Shown here: piece by piece, positions 25,185 through 34,948 of the stretch
Layout: every line of letters begins with the position of its first letter
How positions within the stretch are numbered: position 1 is the first letter of the stretch
Assembly (NCBI GenBank): GCA_902766045.1
Contig: CACXCA010000062.1
Span: forward strand, 1 to 37,919
Reading direction: 5' to 3'
DNA length: 37,919 nt
Source of the DNA: an uncultured Bacteroidales bacterium
GTDB taxonomy: Bacteria > Bacteroidota > Bacteroidia > Bacteroidales > Paludibacteraceae
Translations under genes and position numbers: made by a program
Notes under the pieces: generated by a model
The model's input: the letters and a program-made list of their open reading frames with translations, nothing else
What the model was told of the DNA's origin: nothing
The model's database searches: none

Positions 25185-26123
25185 ATGATAAACAGAAACT
25201 TACTCCGATTAAAAATCATTCAAGTCTTGTATTCATACTACAAGAACGAAGAAAATGATTTTAACAAAGCAAAAGAAGAGTTGCTTCTAAGCATAGACAA
25301 AACCTATGAGTTATATCACTATTTTTTCCAGTTAATCATTGAAATCACCAATCAAGCTGAGAAGAAATTAAACAAAAAACTAATCTCAGAAGAGGATTTA
25401 AACAAAAATAAAAGATTAGCTTTCAACAAATTCGCACAACAGCTGAAATCCAACCGACAATTGCAAACATACATGGAAGAGCATGAGGTGGATTGGAATT
25501 TCGAAGACAGCGAAGCTGTTAAAGAATTATACAAGCAAATAATCGACTCTGAAGTTTTCGCTGAATATATCAAAGAAGAAAGATCATATACTGAAGATAA
25601 AGAACTCTGGAGAAATATTTTTAGAAAAATCATCTCTGAGTCAGAAAATCTAGGAAAAGAACTGGAGGATTTATCCATATATTGGAACGATGATGCTGAA
25701 ATTGTAGTTAGCTTCGTCATTAAAACCATCAAGCAGTTTGAAGAAAGCAATGGTGAAAACCAAACTTTGTTACCTAAGTTCAAAGATTCGGAAGACGAAC
25801 AATATGTTCTCACCCTATTTAAGAACGCTATTTTCAATGCGAATGATTATAAAGAGCTAATCACTACTCATGCAAAAAACTGGGACGCTGACAGAATTGC
25901 CTTCTTAGACATCATAATCATGCAGACTGCATTAGCTGAGATTTGTACATTCCCTTCTATTCCTGTAAGCGTTTCAATGAATGAATATCTTGAAATAGCA
26001 AAAGCCTACAGCACAAATAAAAGTAGCAACTTTATCAACGGTATATTAGATGCTATCGTGAAGGATCTAACAAAAGAAAAGAAGATCACTAAAGTAGCCT
26101 ACATGAATAGTTATAAAAAGTAA
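25185..26123 (+). CDS. nusB: Transcription antitermination factor NusB
   Basis: 312 residues from the ATG at 25185 (MINRNLLRLKIIQVLYSYY). This is more than twice the E. coli protein; the extra length is an N-terminal helical region, while the C-terminal ~130 residues hold the NusB fold (NYKELITTH-like, DRIAFLDIIIMQTALAEI, NEYLEIAKAYS...FINGILDAI). The long form is usual in Bacteroidota. NusB with NusE binds boxA RNA in rRNA transcripts. An in-frame start at 25161 would lie inside the -7 box and is rejected. It begins the nusB-yajC-ybbR-coaE operon. Confidence 0.92.
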   Translation: MINRNLLRLKIIQVLYSYYKNEENDFNKAKEELLLSIDKTYELYHYFFQLIIEITNQAEKKLNKKLISEEDLNKNKRLAFNKFAQQLKSNRQLQTYMEEHEVDWNFEDSEAVKELYKQIIDSEVFAEYIKEERSYTEDKELWRNIFRKIISESENLGKELEDLSIYWNDDAEIVVSFVIKTIKQFEESNGENQTLLPKFKDSEDEQYVLTLFKNAIFNANDYKELITTHAKNWDADRIAFLDIIIMQTALAEICTFPSIPVSVSMNEYLEIAKAYSTNKSSNFINGILDAIVKDLTKEKKITKVAYMNSYKK

Positions 26124-26148
26124 ATACTTATAATTTAAATATACGAAT

Positions 26149-26463
26149 ATGTTAAACACAGTTTTATTACAAGAACAAGTTGGGTCTTCATCTGGACTCA
26201 TTATGATGTTATTAATCTTTGTTATTTTTTATTTCTTTATGATCCGTCCTCAAACTAAACGTCAAAAAGAGATTAAAAAATTCAGAGAAGCACTTATGGT
26301 AGGAGACCAAGTCGTAACTGGTGGCGGAATCTACGGAAAAGTCAAAGAGATAAAAGACTTGTCTGTCATTATTGAAATAGCAAACAACGTCAACATTCAA
26401 GTTGATAAAAACTCTGTATTTGCCGATCCTTCAAGTGCAAATCAGACCACTACAACAAAATAA
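26149..26463 (+). CDS. yajC: Preprotein translocase subunit YajC
   Basis: 104 residues. One membrane helix (about 16-34) followed by the signature MIRPQTKRQKEIKKF and the small beta domain with VGDQVVTGGGIYGKV. It is part of the SecDF-YajC complex at the inner membrane. The gene sits 25 bases after nusB and 50 before the YbbR gene. Confidence 0.95.
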   Translation: MLNTVLLQEQVGSSSGLIMMLLIFVIFYFFMIRPQTKRQKEIKKFREALMVGDQVVTGGGIYGKVKEIKDLSVIIEIANNVNIQVDKNSVFADPSSANQTTTTK

Positions 26464-26513
26464 AGACTAGATTACACAAGTTCAGATAGGTTTTTATTAG
26501 TGAGTTCTATAGA

Positions 26514-27506
26514 ATGAACAAAGAAGAATTAGAAAAAGAGGGGCAAAATATTCTGGCAAATATTAAAAAATTTGTCACGAGTAAAGATTTATTTGTTTTC
26601 ACTCTTTTTCTTTTTTTATCTGCTGCCTTATGGGTTCTTCATGCTTTAAAAGAAAAGTATGAAACCATGATTGTTATTCCTGTAAACTATACAAATCTAC
26701 CCAATCAATACATTACAAAAAGTGAACTACCCTCCTCTCTTCGTATCACTATCGTAGGACAGGGTACTAATCTAATAGCATATAGATGGGCTAGTAAACT
26801 AGATCCTATAGATATAGATTTATCAAAAGTAACGATTGGGAAAAATACAATTCACTCTCAGGACTTGATTCAGAATCTAAAGAAACAAATAAAATCAGAA
26901 ACACAAATTACAAAAGTCTCTCCTGATGTTTTCTCCTTTGATATTGAAAAATTGGCTCAAAAGAAGGTGCGAATCAAACTAAATGGCACGTTTGAACTCG
27001 CACAACAATATACATTCTGTGACTCTATAGAAATGGAGCCGAACTATGTCATGGCCTATGGTCCACAGGATGACATTGACAGTTTATACATAGCTTTCTC
27101 CGAAGAAACTAACATTTCCGATATCAAAGACACACTGAGTCTGAAAATCAAACTAATACGCATACCTCATATCACCTTCTCGGATTCTATTATCAATCTA
27201 ACAATTAGGACAGAAAGATTTACAGAAAAACAGATACAAACACCAATATCAATCGTTAATCTACCCAAAGATAGACAACTACGGATATTTCCTTCTTCTG
27301 TATCTGCCATTTGCAGAGTAGGTCTGTCTAATTATGACAAAATAGACGCTTCGTCTTTTACATTCGTCGTAGATTACAAAGAAACAAGCCATCATAAAAG
27401 CAAACTTCCTATTGAGATAAAAGAATCACCCAAAGAAGTATTCAACATAAAGTTGGAAACGGAAGAAGTGGATTATATCATTGAAGAAAAATTTCTCCCA
27501 CAATGA
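26514..27506 (+). CDS. YbbR-like domain protein
   Basis: 330 residues. A short cytoplasmic start, one membrane helix (about 25-43) and YbbR-type beta repeats (IVIPVNYTNLPNQYI, VRIKLNGTFELA, QIQTPISIVNLP). In many bacteria YbbR/CdaR partners the diadenylate cyclase; in Bacteroidota it is found in this operon instead, and its role is not established. Its last 4 bases overlap coaE. Confidence 0.85.
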   Translation: MNKEELEKEGQNILANIKKFVTSKDLFVFTLFLFLSAALWVLHALKEKYETMIVIPVNYTNLPNQYITKSELPSSLRITIVGQGTNLIAYRWASKLDPIDIDLSKVTIGKNTIHSQDLIQNLKKQIKSETQITKVSPDVFSFDIEKLAQKKVRIKLNGTFELAQQYTFCDSIEMEPNYVMAYGPQDDIDSLYIAFSEETNISDIKDTLSLKIKLIRIPHITFSDSIINLTIRTERFTEKQIQTPISIVNLPKDRQLRIFPSSVSAICRVGLSNYDKIDASSFTFVVDYKETSHHKSKLPIEIKESPKEVFNIKLETEEVDYIIEEKFLPQ

Positions 27507-28078
27507 AAAAATTAGGCATCACTGGAGGCATAGGTTCAGGGAAATCAATTGTATCAGAAATCTTCAGACTCAAGGGAATTCCCGTATATGATGCAGATTC
27601 TGAATCAAAGAAGCTATTGATAACCAACAACGAACTGAAAAAGAAATTAATCAACCTTCTAGGAGAAAAAATATACTTTGCCGATGGTTCTCTAAACAAA
27701 AAAGAAATGGCCCAGATGATATTCAGCAATGCCTCTCTATTATGTGAAGTGAATCATATCATTCATCCTGTTGTAGGTCTGGATTTCCTAAAATGGTGCA
27801 ACAATCAATCTTCTGAAATCGTAGCAACAGAAAGCGCTCTCTTATTTGAATCAGGATTGTATAAAAGAATCGACACCTCTATCATGGTATATGCTCCGAT
27901 TGATATACGCATAGAACGAGCCGTTTCTCGTGACAAATCCTCTCGAGAACAAATCGAAGCACGTATCAAAAACCAAATGGATGACGAAGAGAAAAGAGTC
28001 CTTTCTCACCACGTAATCATCAATGACGGACAATCTCCTATTCTCCCACAGATTGAGAATCTTCTTAAATCATTATAA
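27503..28078 (+). CDS. coaE: Dephospho-CoA kinase
   Basis: 191 residues. Phosphorylates the ribose 3'-OH of dephospho-CoA, the last step of coenzyme A synthesis. P-loop GGIGSGKS (8-15), VYDADSESKKLL with the catalytic-type Asp, HPVV and VYAPIDIRIERAVSRD are all in place. Last gene of its operon; the next gene converges with only 14 bases between and no clear hairpin. Confidence 0.96.
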   Translation: MKKLGITGGIGSGKSIVSEIFRLKGIPVYDADSESKKLLITNNELKKKLINLLGEKIYFADGSLNKKEMAQMIFSNASLLCEVNHIIHPVVGLDFLKWCNNQSSEIVATESALLFESGLYKRIDTSIMVYAPIDIRIERAVSRDKSSREQIEARIKNQMDDEEKRVLSHHVIINDGQSPILPQIENLLKSL

Positions 28079-28092
28079 AATAATCATTCAGA

Positions 28093-30321
28093 TTACTCTT
28101 TCATTATTTTTCTAGTTACCCTACCGTTTTCAAACGTAACACTTAATAAATAAACTCCTTTCGGATAATCAGACATGTCTTGTTCAAAATAAGTATCACC
28201 GACAGAACGTTCACTCAACATCATTCCATTTACGGAATAAATAGCGACTTGTACAATAGGTCGTTCTGTAATCAAAGAGAAGCTCTCTTCGTTCCAATAC
28301 ATCAACGATAAAGGAATAGATTCATTATCATTCACGTCTGTTCGTCCCAAATACAATTCTGACTGATCAATTATATACGAAGATCTCTTCAATGCAAACG
28401 TTTTCATTGAAGACGCAGCCGAAGTAGCTGTTTTCCCATAATGAGCACAATACTCAGCATCCATTATAGTCGTCATACTATCAAATACGGCCTCTATGTT
28501 CTCATCTGAAAATGTCGTTGATAAATGATACAAAAATTTATCTACCAGTTTTTCTCTGAATTCGTGATTCTTACTCAACTGTGCAAATATCTTTGTCATC
28601 CAAGAAGCAGAATTAGCCCATTGTTTTCCTCCTATACCTTGACACCAATTAAACATGTTCTTCGTATAATTTCCTAAGTTTGCGTAGCCAGGAAGTCCTA
28701 AGCCGAAATCTGTATCAAACAAGATCCAACGGAACTTTGCTCCCTCTTTTCTTTCTCTCCACATCTTTGTGTTATTCCCTGGCCAGTCTGAGTTAACAAT
28801 AAACTGTTGAAATACCTGATAGTCCATATACTCATCCATATCCATTCGTTCACATGCACCTTCAAAGAAAATGGAATCCGAAGGGTCAGTATTGGATAAA
28901 TAACTCACCAACTCATCGTATGCCACTTTATCACCTTTTGATGCACGTATTCCCAACTGATCTGAAATAGTAATCAAATCAACATCCTCCTCATCTATAC
29001 CATAATTTGCTTTTAGATAATCAACATTAGTACGTTCATTCAGGTTCATAATACCTATATACTTACCATTGATATAGTATGCTACTGGCTGAAAGGCTTG
29101 GTAATCAATATTCATTCCGATGGCAAATGCTTGCATCAATCCATCACGGAATCGAACTTTTCCATATGCTGTTCCACCATTACGTAAATAAAGAGTCTGA
29201 TGAACAATATCCGGTTTGGACTGGAAGAAAACATATTTGAATTCATCCTGTCCAGTTTTCTTAGATGCCTTTAATGCCAATGATTTTACAGTCTCTTTAC
29301 GAGAACAGCCACCCTCTACAGAGGCTTCCACCTCCTGACTTAAAACCTCTTCTCCATCCACAAAATAAGAGAACACAACAGGTCGTTCCCAATCTCTATT
29401 ATAATTTGCTTTGGATCGTGTACATTCTTTCTCTCCTAACTTCCCGTTTACACCCTTTACACAAATACCCAAACTATCATCATAGAAATACAAGCTATCA
29501 ACTGTAATAGAAACAACAGGAATCGTATATCCTCCACAATTATCATGGGCTTCATCATGGAATATATATGTAAAAGACGATATTTCGCTTGGAAGTTTGC
29601 CTTCTTCATAAGCTATCACTCTCAAATTCATATTTTCAGCCACATAAATAGGCGTCGAATAGGTTAATCCATTGGCAATAGATGGTTCTGTTCCATTTAA
29701 AGTATAATAAATATCCGCATGTTCTGATTCTGACGATAAAGTCAGATAAAACGGTTCTGTTTTAATTCCTGACGTAACATCTGCCGACGGCTGCGCAGCC
29801 CGTGTTGAATCATTCAACACCCCATAGGCAACTGTATTCTCCTTTTCTGGAGAGGGTAACATGTAACCCTCTTGTGCCTCATATCTACCATAAGCTATAC
29901 GAGGCAACATCTTCTGATAAGAAATAGAATCAATTAGCTGAGAATCTATCGACAAGGTAACATAACCTCCATCAGCATCCAATTTATAAGGACAATGATT
30001 TACCATTGTCATTTCATCCATCCATACGATCTGATATGAATGAGCTGGTATGACAACATCTTTATCAACAGTCCATATCCATTTCTTTGAATATTTACCA
30101 CTCTTCTTTAGTTTATAGTGGCTCAACGTATAATCTCTCAATGAGATAGTGTCCTCCGAATCATTATAAAACTCAACATAGCCAGAGAAATTAAAATAAT
30201 CTCTGTCCATATAGGTTGAAAAATTACATGGCATCACTTCATTTATACGAACAGATGCAGTCACATGCATAGGGATATACGACAGGACGAATCCCAATAA
30301 AAACAATTTATTGAATTTCAT
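28093..30321 (-). CDS. CotH-family secreted protein with lamin-tail domain and T9SS sorting tail
   Basis: 742 residues. Signal peptide (1-22), a lamin-tail domain (about 23-135, with INEVMPCNF and YVEFYNDSEDTISL), a chitobiase-like C-terminal module (about 190-252, IYYTLNGTEPS), then the CotH kinase-like domain (about 265-650) with RNGG at 380-383, IMNLNERTN and WILFDTDFGLG (Asp536, Asp538 metal-type). The last ~70 residues form a type IX secretion sorting tail (VAIYSVNGMMLSE...GVYLLSV). CotH proteins of spores are protein kinases; the targets of the exported Bacteroidota forms are unknown. Own -7 box at 30391-30398. Confidence 0.85.
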   Translation of the reverse strand: MKFNKLFLLGFVLSYIPMHVTASVRINEVMPCNFSTYMDRDYFNFSGYVEFYNDSEDTISLRDYTLSHYKLKKSGKYSKKWIWTVDKDVVIPAHSYQIVWMDEMTMVNHCPYKLDADGGYVTLSIDSQLIDSISYQKMLPRIAYGRYEAQEGYMLPSPEKENTVAYGVLNDSTRAAQPSADVTSGIKTEPFYLTLSSESEHADIYYTLNGTEPSIANGLTYSTPIYVAENMNLRVIAYEEGKLPSEISSFTYIFHDEAHDNCGGYTIPVVSITVDSLYFYDDSLGICVKGVNGKLGEKECTRSKANYNRDWERPVVFSYFVDGEEVLSQEVEASVEGGCSRKETVKSLALKASKKTGQDEFKYVFFQSKPDIVHQTLYLRNGGTAYGKVRFRDGLMQAFAIGMNIDYQAFQPVAYYINGKYIGIMNLNERTNVDYLKANYGIDEEDVDLITISDQLGIRASKGDKVAYDELVSYLSNTDPSDSIFFEGACERMDMDEYMDYQVFQQFIVNSDWPGNNTKMWRERKEGAKFRWILFDTDFGLGLPGYANLGNYTKNMFNWCQGIGGKQWANSASWMTKIFAQLSKNHEFREKLVDKFLYHLSTTFSDENIEAVFDSMTTIMDAEYCAHYGKTATSAASSMKTFALKRSSYIIDQSELYLGRTDVNDNESIPLSLMYWNEESFSLITERPIVQVAIYSVNGMMLSERSVGDTYFEQDMSDYPKGVYLLSVTFENGRVTRKIMKE

Positions 30322-30390
30322 AACATTTATACTTTACAATCGAACAATTCTATAATTCATTCTCATAACTATAAGCAAATGAAAAACATG

Positions 30391-30398
30391 CAAATATA
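30391..30398 (-). promoter_or_regulatory. -7 promoter element for the CotH-family gene
   Basis: Minus-strand TATATTTG, 70 bases before the start codon and just downstream of the lon terminator. Confidence 0.55.
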
Positions 30399-30402
30399 AC
30401 AC

Positions 30403-30438
30403 AAAAAAAGTTGGAAACATATACACATTTCCAACTTT
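30403..30438 (-). terminator. Terminator of lon
   Basis: AAAGTTGGAAA / TTTCCAACTTT with a 10-base loop, followed by a T-run on the minus strand. Confidence 0.85.
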
Positions 30439-30462
30439 ATAAACTTTTCTCATTAATAATAA

Positions 30463-32901
30463 TTATTCAGCTAACTCATCCAAAAGAGCAAAATCAGTTA
30501 CCTGACGTATATCTTCCACATAATGGAATGTAACCCCTTTCAAGTAAGCAGGTTTGATTTCTAGAATATCCTTTTCATTCTCTTTACAAAGAATAATATC
30601 TGTAATACCGGCTCTTTTTGCAGCTAATATTTTTTCTCTGATTCCTCCGACAGGCAACACTTTACCTCGTAGTGTGATTTCACCTGTCATTGCCAAATTC
30701 TTACGAACCTTACGTTTTGTCAAGGCAGATACCAACGACGTAACCATCGTCACACCAGCAGAAGGACCATCTTTAGGCACTGCACCTTCTGGTACATGGA
30801 CATGAATGCTATACTCATCAAACACAGAGGAATCGATATTCCAATAATCTGCATGTACACGAATATATTCCAAGGCAATAATAGCCGATTCCTTCATCAC
30901 ATCGCCCAAACTTCCTGTCAAAGTTAATTTAGGTGTTTTGGATTTACTTAAGCTCGATTCCACAAAAAGAATTTCACCTCCGACAGAAGTCCACGCCAAA
31001 CCGGTAACGACACCTGCATATTCATTTCCTTGATACTTATCGCGTGAGAAGCGAACCGTTCCCAAGAAATCTTCTATATGATCAGGGTTCAAGACAGGCT
31101 CATATTCCTCTTTCATGGCTATTTTATATGCCACCTTACGCATTATCTTGCATATCTGCTTATCTAATTCGCGAACACCAGACTCACGCGTATATCCATC
31201 AATGATTTTATCTACAGATTCCTCTGTCAAGGTAATCTGATCCTCCTTTAATCCATGATTCTCTCTTTCCTTAGGCAATAAATGATCCAAAGCAATGCGG
31301 ACCTTTTCTTCCTGGATATACCCTCCAACTTCAATAATCTCCATACGATCTAAAAGAGGCTTAGAGATTGTGCTTAAATCATTGGCTGTTGCAATGAACA
31401 TCACCTTTGACAAATCGAAATCAATATCCAAAAAGTTATCATGAAAAGCATTATTCTGTTCTGGGTCTAACACCTCCAGCAATGCTGATTCTGGATCTCC
31501 CTTAAAATCATGATTTACTTTATCTATTTCATCCAAGACAAATACAGGATTTGCCGAGCCTGATTTTTGAATACCTTGTATGATTCGTCCAGGCATAGCT
31601 CCAATATACGTTCTACGATGACCTCTAATTTCCGCTTCATCATGTAAACCACCTAATGATACTCTGACATACTTTCGATTCAATGACTCTGCAATGGATT
31701 TCCCCAAAGAAGTCTTACCCACCCCTGGAGGACCGACCAAACAGATAATTGGAGATTTCATATCATTTTTCATCTTCAAAACAGCCAGATGTTCAATGAT
31801 ACGTTCTTTCACCTTCTCCATTCCAAAATGGTCTCTGTCAAGAATCTTTTTAACATTCTTCAAGTTCAGAGAATCTTTCGTGTATTCATTCCATGGCAAG
31901 GCTACGATAGTTTCCAAATAGCCTAACTGAACAGAATAATCAGGAGAATGTTGAGACATACGGTCCAACTTTGACAACTCATTGTCAAAGATTTCCTTGA
32001 CTTCCTTCGTCCACTTTTTCTTTTTAGCCTTTTCTCTTAAATCTTCAACATATTTCGATTGAGAATCACCTAATTCATCCTGAATCGTTTTAATCTGTTG
32101 TTGCAAGAAGTATTCACGCTGTTGCTGGTCAATTCCTTCATGGGTTTTATGTTGAATAGACTGTTTGATTTCAATCATTTGTAACTCTTTATTCAAGAAT
32201 TCCAACAATTTATACCCTTTCTGTTCAACCTCATCTATCTCTAAAAGAATCTGTTTTTCTTCAACCGAAAGACCTAAGTTAGCACATGCAAAATTCAACA
32301 AAGCCATTGGTTGTTCGATATTTTTTATAGCGAACATAGCCTCAGGTGGCATATTTCCAGATCCTTTAATAATCTTAGATGCAGTATCCTTAACCGCCTC
32401 CAGCAATGCATCAACCTCTTTCTTTTTGCTCTTTTCAGGTTGAACATCCAATAATGGAGAAACAGTACCTCTATAAAAAGGTTTTACACTGTTAATATAA
32501 TCCAAATGAACACGATGTTTACCTTGCAAAATAGCAGTTGTACTACCATCTGGCAACTCTAAAATCTTGATAACAGTAGCAACCGTTCCCACTTCAAAAA
32601 GTTCTTCCTGGATAGGTTCCTCTATTTTGGCATCCCTCTGAGTGAATACAGCAACTAAACTCTTGTTTTTATACGCATTTTTAACGGCAAGCAAAGATTT
32701 TTTCCTTCCCATAGAAACAGGAAGTATCACCTCCGGAAATAATACCACATTACGCAAAGGTAACAATGGAAGATTCTCGATATCTGAATCCTTCAAATCC
32801 ATCGGTTCTTCTCCATCTGATATCAATGGAATAAATCCTGCATCTTCTACATCCATGTCATCACTAAATAATGACGTTCCTACAATCATATTTTTTTTCA
32901 C
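30463..32901 (-). CDS. lon: ATP-dependent protease Lon
   Basis: 812 residues. LonA arrangement: N-terminal substrate domain (~45-250, [15 protein letters not shown]), a coiled helical linker with [15 protein letters not shown]+ ATPase with GPPGVGKTS (Walker A ~390-397), FVLDEIDK Walker B, and a protease domain with catalytic Ser714 in DGPSAGV and Lys757 in GGIREK. It degrades misfolded and regulatory proteins in the cytoplasm. A ~40-residue acidic N-terminal extension precedes the usual start; ATG is at residue 1 or 5. The promoter was not identified, and no HSE-like site was seen. Confidence 0.96.
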   Translation of the reverse strand: MKKNMIVGTSLFSDDMDVEDAGFIPLISDGEEPMDLKDSDIENLPLLPLRNVVLFPEVILPVSMGRKKSLLAVKNAYKNKSLVAVFTQRDAKIEEPIQEELFEVGTVATVIKILELPDGSTTAILQGKHRVHLDYINSVKPFYRGTVSPLLDVQPEKSKKKEVDALLEAVKDTASKIIKGSGNMPPEAMFAIKNIEQPMALLNFACANLGLSVEEKQILLEIDEVEQKGYKLLEFLNKELQMIEIKQSIQHKTHEGIDQQQREYFLQQQIKTIQDELGDSQSKYVEDLREKAKKKKWTKEVKEIFDNELSKLDRMSQHSPDYSVQLGYLETIVALPWNEYTKDSLNLKNVKKILDRDHFGMEKVKERIIEHLAVLKMKNDMKSPIICLVGPPGVGKTSLGKSIAESLNRKYVRVSLGGLHDEAEIRGHRRTYIGAMPGRIIQGIQKSGSANPVFVLDEIDKVNHDFKGDPESALLEVLDPEQNNAFHDNFLDIDFDLSKVMFIATANDLSTISKPLLDRMEIIEVGGYIQEEKVRIALDHLLPKERENHGLKEDQITLTEESVDKIIDGYTRESGVRELDKQICKIMRKVAYKIAMKEEYEPVLNPDHIEDFLGTVRFSRDKYQGNEYAGVVTGLAWTSVGGEILFVESSLSKSKTPKLTLTGSLGDVMKESAIIALEYIRVHADYWNIDSSVFDEYSIHVHVPEGAVPKDGPSAGVTMVTSLVSALTKRKVRKNLAMTGEITLRGKVLPVGGIREKILAAKRAGITDIILCKENEKDILEIKPAYLKGVTFHYVEDIRQVTDFALLDELAE

Positions 32902-33274
32902 TATACGACAATTTGTCAGTTTATACTATTCTATTTATAATCTCATTCTGTCGGAAAGCTTGTATATTCTATCATTTACAAAAACAAAATCATATTAAAC
33001 CTTCCACATTATATTATTTCAATTGTTATGCCAAACTATAAAACATGACAAATTTTCAGTATTTCTCAAAATTTCTCTCCATTCTGGCATAAAACCACCA
33101 ACCCAGTTCATTCCTCTCTATACATAATTATATCTGCCCAATTTTTAGTTTATTGCTTTCTCTCCCTCCAAATTTTCAACCTAACAGATGGGTATTTGAG
33201 AATAATTTACTAAATTTGCATAATTTTTTACAAGCTCAGACAAAAGAATCAAAAACAAGAAAACAATATAGATT
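32902..33274. promoter_or_regulatory. Divergent lon/guaB intergenic region (373 bases)
   Basis: AT-rich with no gene seen. The only clear element is TAAATTTG at 33211-33218, a -7 box for guaB with a 5' leader of about 50 bases; the -33 side is weak. Nothing recognisable was found for lon. Confidence 0.45.
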
Positions 33275-34765
33275 ATGGCTAAAATTATCAGCGATGTATC
33301 CCACACTTTTGGAGAGTATCTTCTTATTCCGGGATTGACCACTAAAGAGTGTATTCCAAACAATGTTTGTTTACAAACCCCTTTGGTTAAATTCAAAAAA
33401 GGCGAGAAATCTGCCATTAACTTGAATATACCATTTGTTTCTGCAATCATGCAGGCGGTTTCAGACTCTGGTCTCGCCATAGAATTGGCTCGTAACGGTG
33501 GGTTGTCATTCATATATGGATCTCAACCTATTGAATCTCAGGCAGAGATGGTTAGAAAGGTAAAGAATTTCAAGGCTGGATTCGTTATCAGTGATTCAAA
33601 CGTAACGCCTGAAACCAGTTTGGCTGACGCTATTGAACTCATTCAAAAAACAGGTCACTCAACAATTGGAGTCACAACCGATGGTACACCTAACGGAAAA
33701 CTAGAAGGTATTTTGACTAGCAGGGATTATCGAATTGATAAAGTAGATACCTCTTCTCCTGTCAAGAATTTCATGACACCTTTTTCAAAACTAACTGTTG
33801 GGAAAATCGGCATCACCTTAAGTGAAGCTAACACCATCATCTGGGATCACAAGCTAAACACTCTTCCTATCATTGATGATGACCAGAAGTTACGCTACTT
33901 TGTTTTCCGTAAAGATTATGATAGTCACCACGAAAACCCACAAGAGCTATCTGATGGCAGCAAAAAACTTTTGGTCGGCGCTGGTATTAATTCTAGAGAT
34001 TTTGAAAAACGTGTTCCCGCATTGGTAGATGCTGGTGTTGACGTTCTTTGTATAGATTCTTCTGATGGTTTTTCTGAATGGCAAAAAGATACCATTACAT
34101 GGGTTCGTTCAAAATATGGTGATACGGTAAAAATCGGAGCTGGTAATGTGGTAGATGCTGAAGGTTTTAGATATCTTGTTGATGCAGGTGCCGATTTCGT
34201 TAAAGTAGGTATCGGTGGTGGTTCCATCTGTATCACCCGTGAACAAAAAGGAATCGGACGTGGACAAGCGACTGCCATTATGGAAGTTGCTAAAGCACGT
34301 GACGAATATTTTGAAAAAACAGGCATCTATGTTCCTATTTGTAGTGACGGTGGACTTGTTCAAGATTACCATATGGTACTTGCACTAGCCATGGGGGCTG
34401 ATTTCTTGATGATGGGACGTTATTTTGCTCGCTTCGACGAATCTCCTACTAAAAAATTAACCATTGGAAATCGTATAGTTAAAGAGTACTGGGGAGAAGG
34501 TTCTAACCGTGCTAAAAACTGGCAACGTTATGACATGGGAGGCAGTTCAAATCTTAAATTTGAGGAAGGTGTTGATAGTTATGTACCTTATGCTGGAAAG
34601 ATGAAAGACAACTTGAATCAAACATTGGCTAAGATTATTTCTACAATGTGCAGCTGCGGTGCAATAACAATCCCTCAACTTCAAAAAGAGGCTAAAATAA
34701 CATTAGTATCCTCTACTTCTATCATTGAAGGTGGTGCTCATGATGTTATCTTAAAAGAATCTTAA
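33275..34765 (+). CDS. guaB: IMP dehydrogenase
   Basis: 496 residues. Oxidises IMP to XMP with NAD, the first committed step of GMP synthesis. The barrel is split by paired CBS domains (about 100-215). The active-site loop is [17 protein letters not shown] with Cys319; the flap Arg-Tyr region appears as WQRYDMGG, and the loop around [19 protein letters not shown] instead of GSICTTR is a known feature of this Bacteroidota branch as I recall. Terminated by a strong hairpin. Confidence 0.93.
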   Translation: MAKIISDVSHTFGEYLLIPGLTTKECIPNNVCLQTPLVKFKKGEKSAINLNIPFVSAIMQAVSDSGLAIELARNGGLSFIYGSQPIESQAEMVRKVKNFKAGFVISDSNVTPETSLADAIELIQKTGHSTIGVTTDGTPNGKLEGILTSRDYRIDKVDTSSPVKNFMTPFSKLTVGKIGITLSEANTIIWDHKLNTLPIIDDDQKLRYFVFRKDYDSHHENPQELSDGSKKLLVGAGINSRDFEKRVPALVDAGVDVLCIDSSDGFSEWQKDTITWVRSKYGDTVKIGAGNVVDAEGFRYLVDAGADFVKVGIGGGSICITREQKGIGRGQATAIMEVAKARDEYFEKTGIYVPICSDGGLVQDYHMVLALAMGADFLMMGRYFARFDESPTKKLTIGNRIVKEYWGEGSNRAKNWQRYDMGGSSNLKFEEGVDSYVPYAGKMKDNLNQTLAKIISTMCSCGAITIPQLQKEAKITLVSSTSIIEGGAHDVILKES

Positions 34766-34785
34766 TCGACTTCTTTATTTATACT

Positions 34786-34821
34786 AAAATAGCAATACAG
34801 AAATGTATTGCTATTTTTTTT
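34786..34821 (+). terminator. Terminator of guaB
   Basis: AAAATAGCAATACA / TGTATTGCTATTTT with a GAAA tetraloop and a long T-run. Confidence 0.9.
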
Positions 34822-34900
34822 GAGGGTTCTATAAATTTCTATAATTTTTTTTGAGAAGCAATGAATTTGCGTTTCTACTGAGAATAGATGAAGGACATAC

Positions 34901-34933
34901 AAAAAAAGGAGGTTTTACAACCTCCTTTTTTTT
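34901..34933. terminator. Bidirectional terminator downstream of the GH5 gene
   Basis: AGGAGGTT / AACCTCCT with a TTAC loop, flanked by A7 on one side and T8 on the other; for the minus-strand GH5 gene it lies 16 bases after the stop. Confidence 0.85.
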
Positions 34934-34948
34934 GACATATAAATAATA

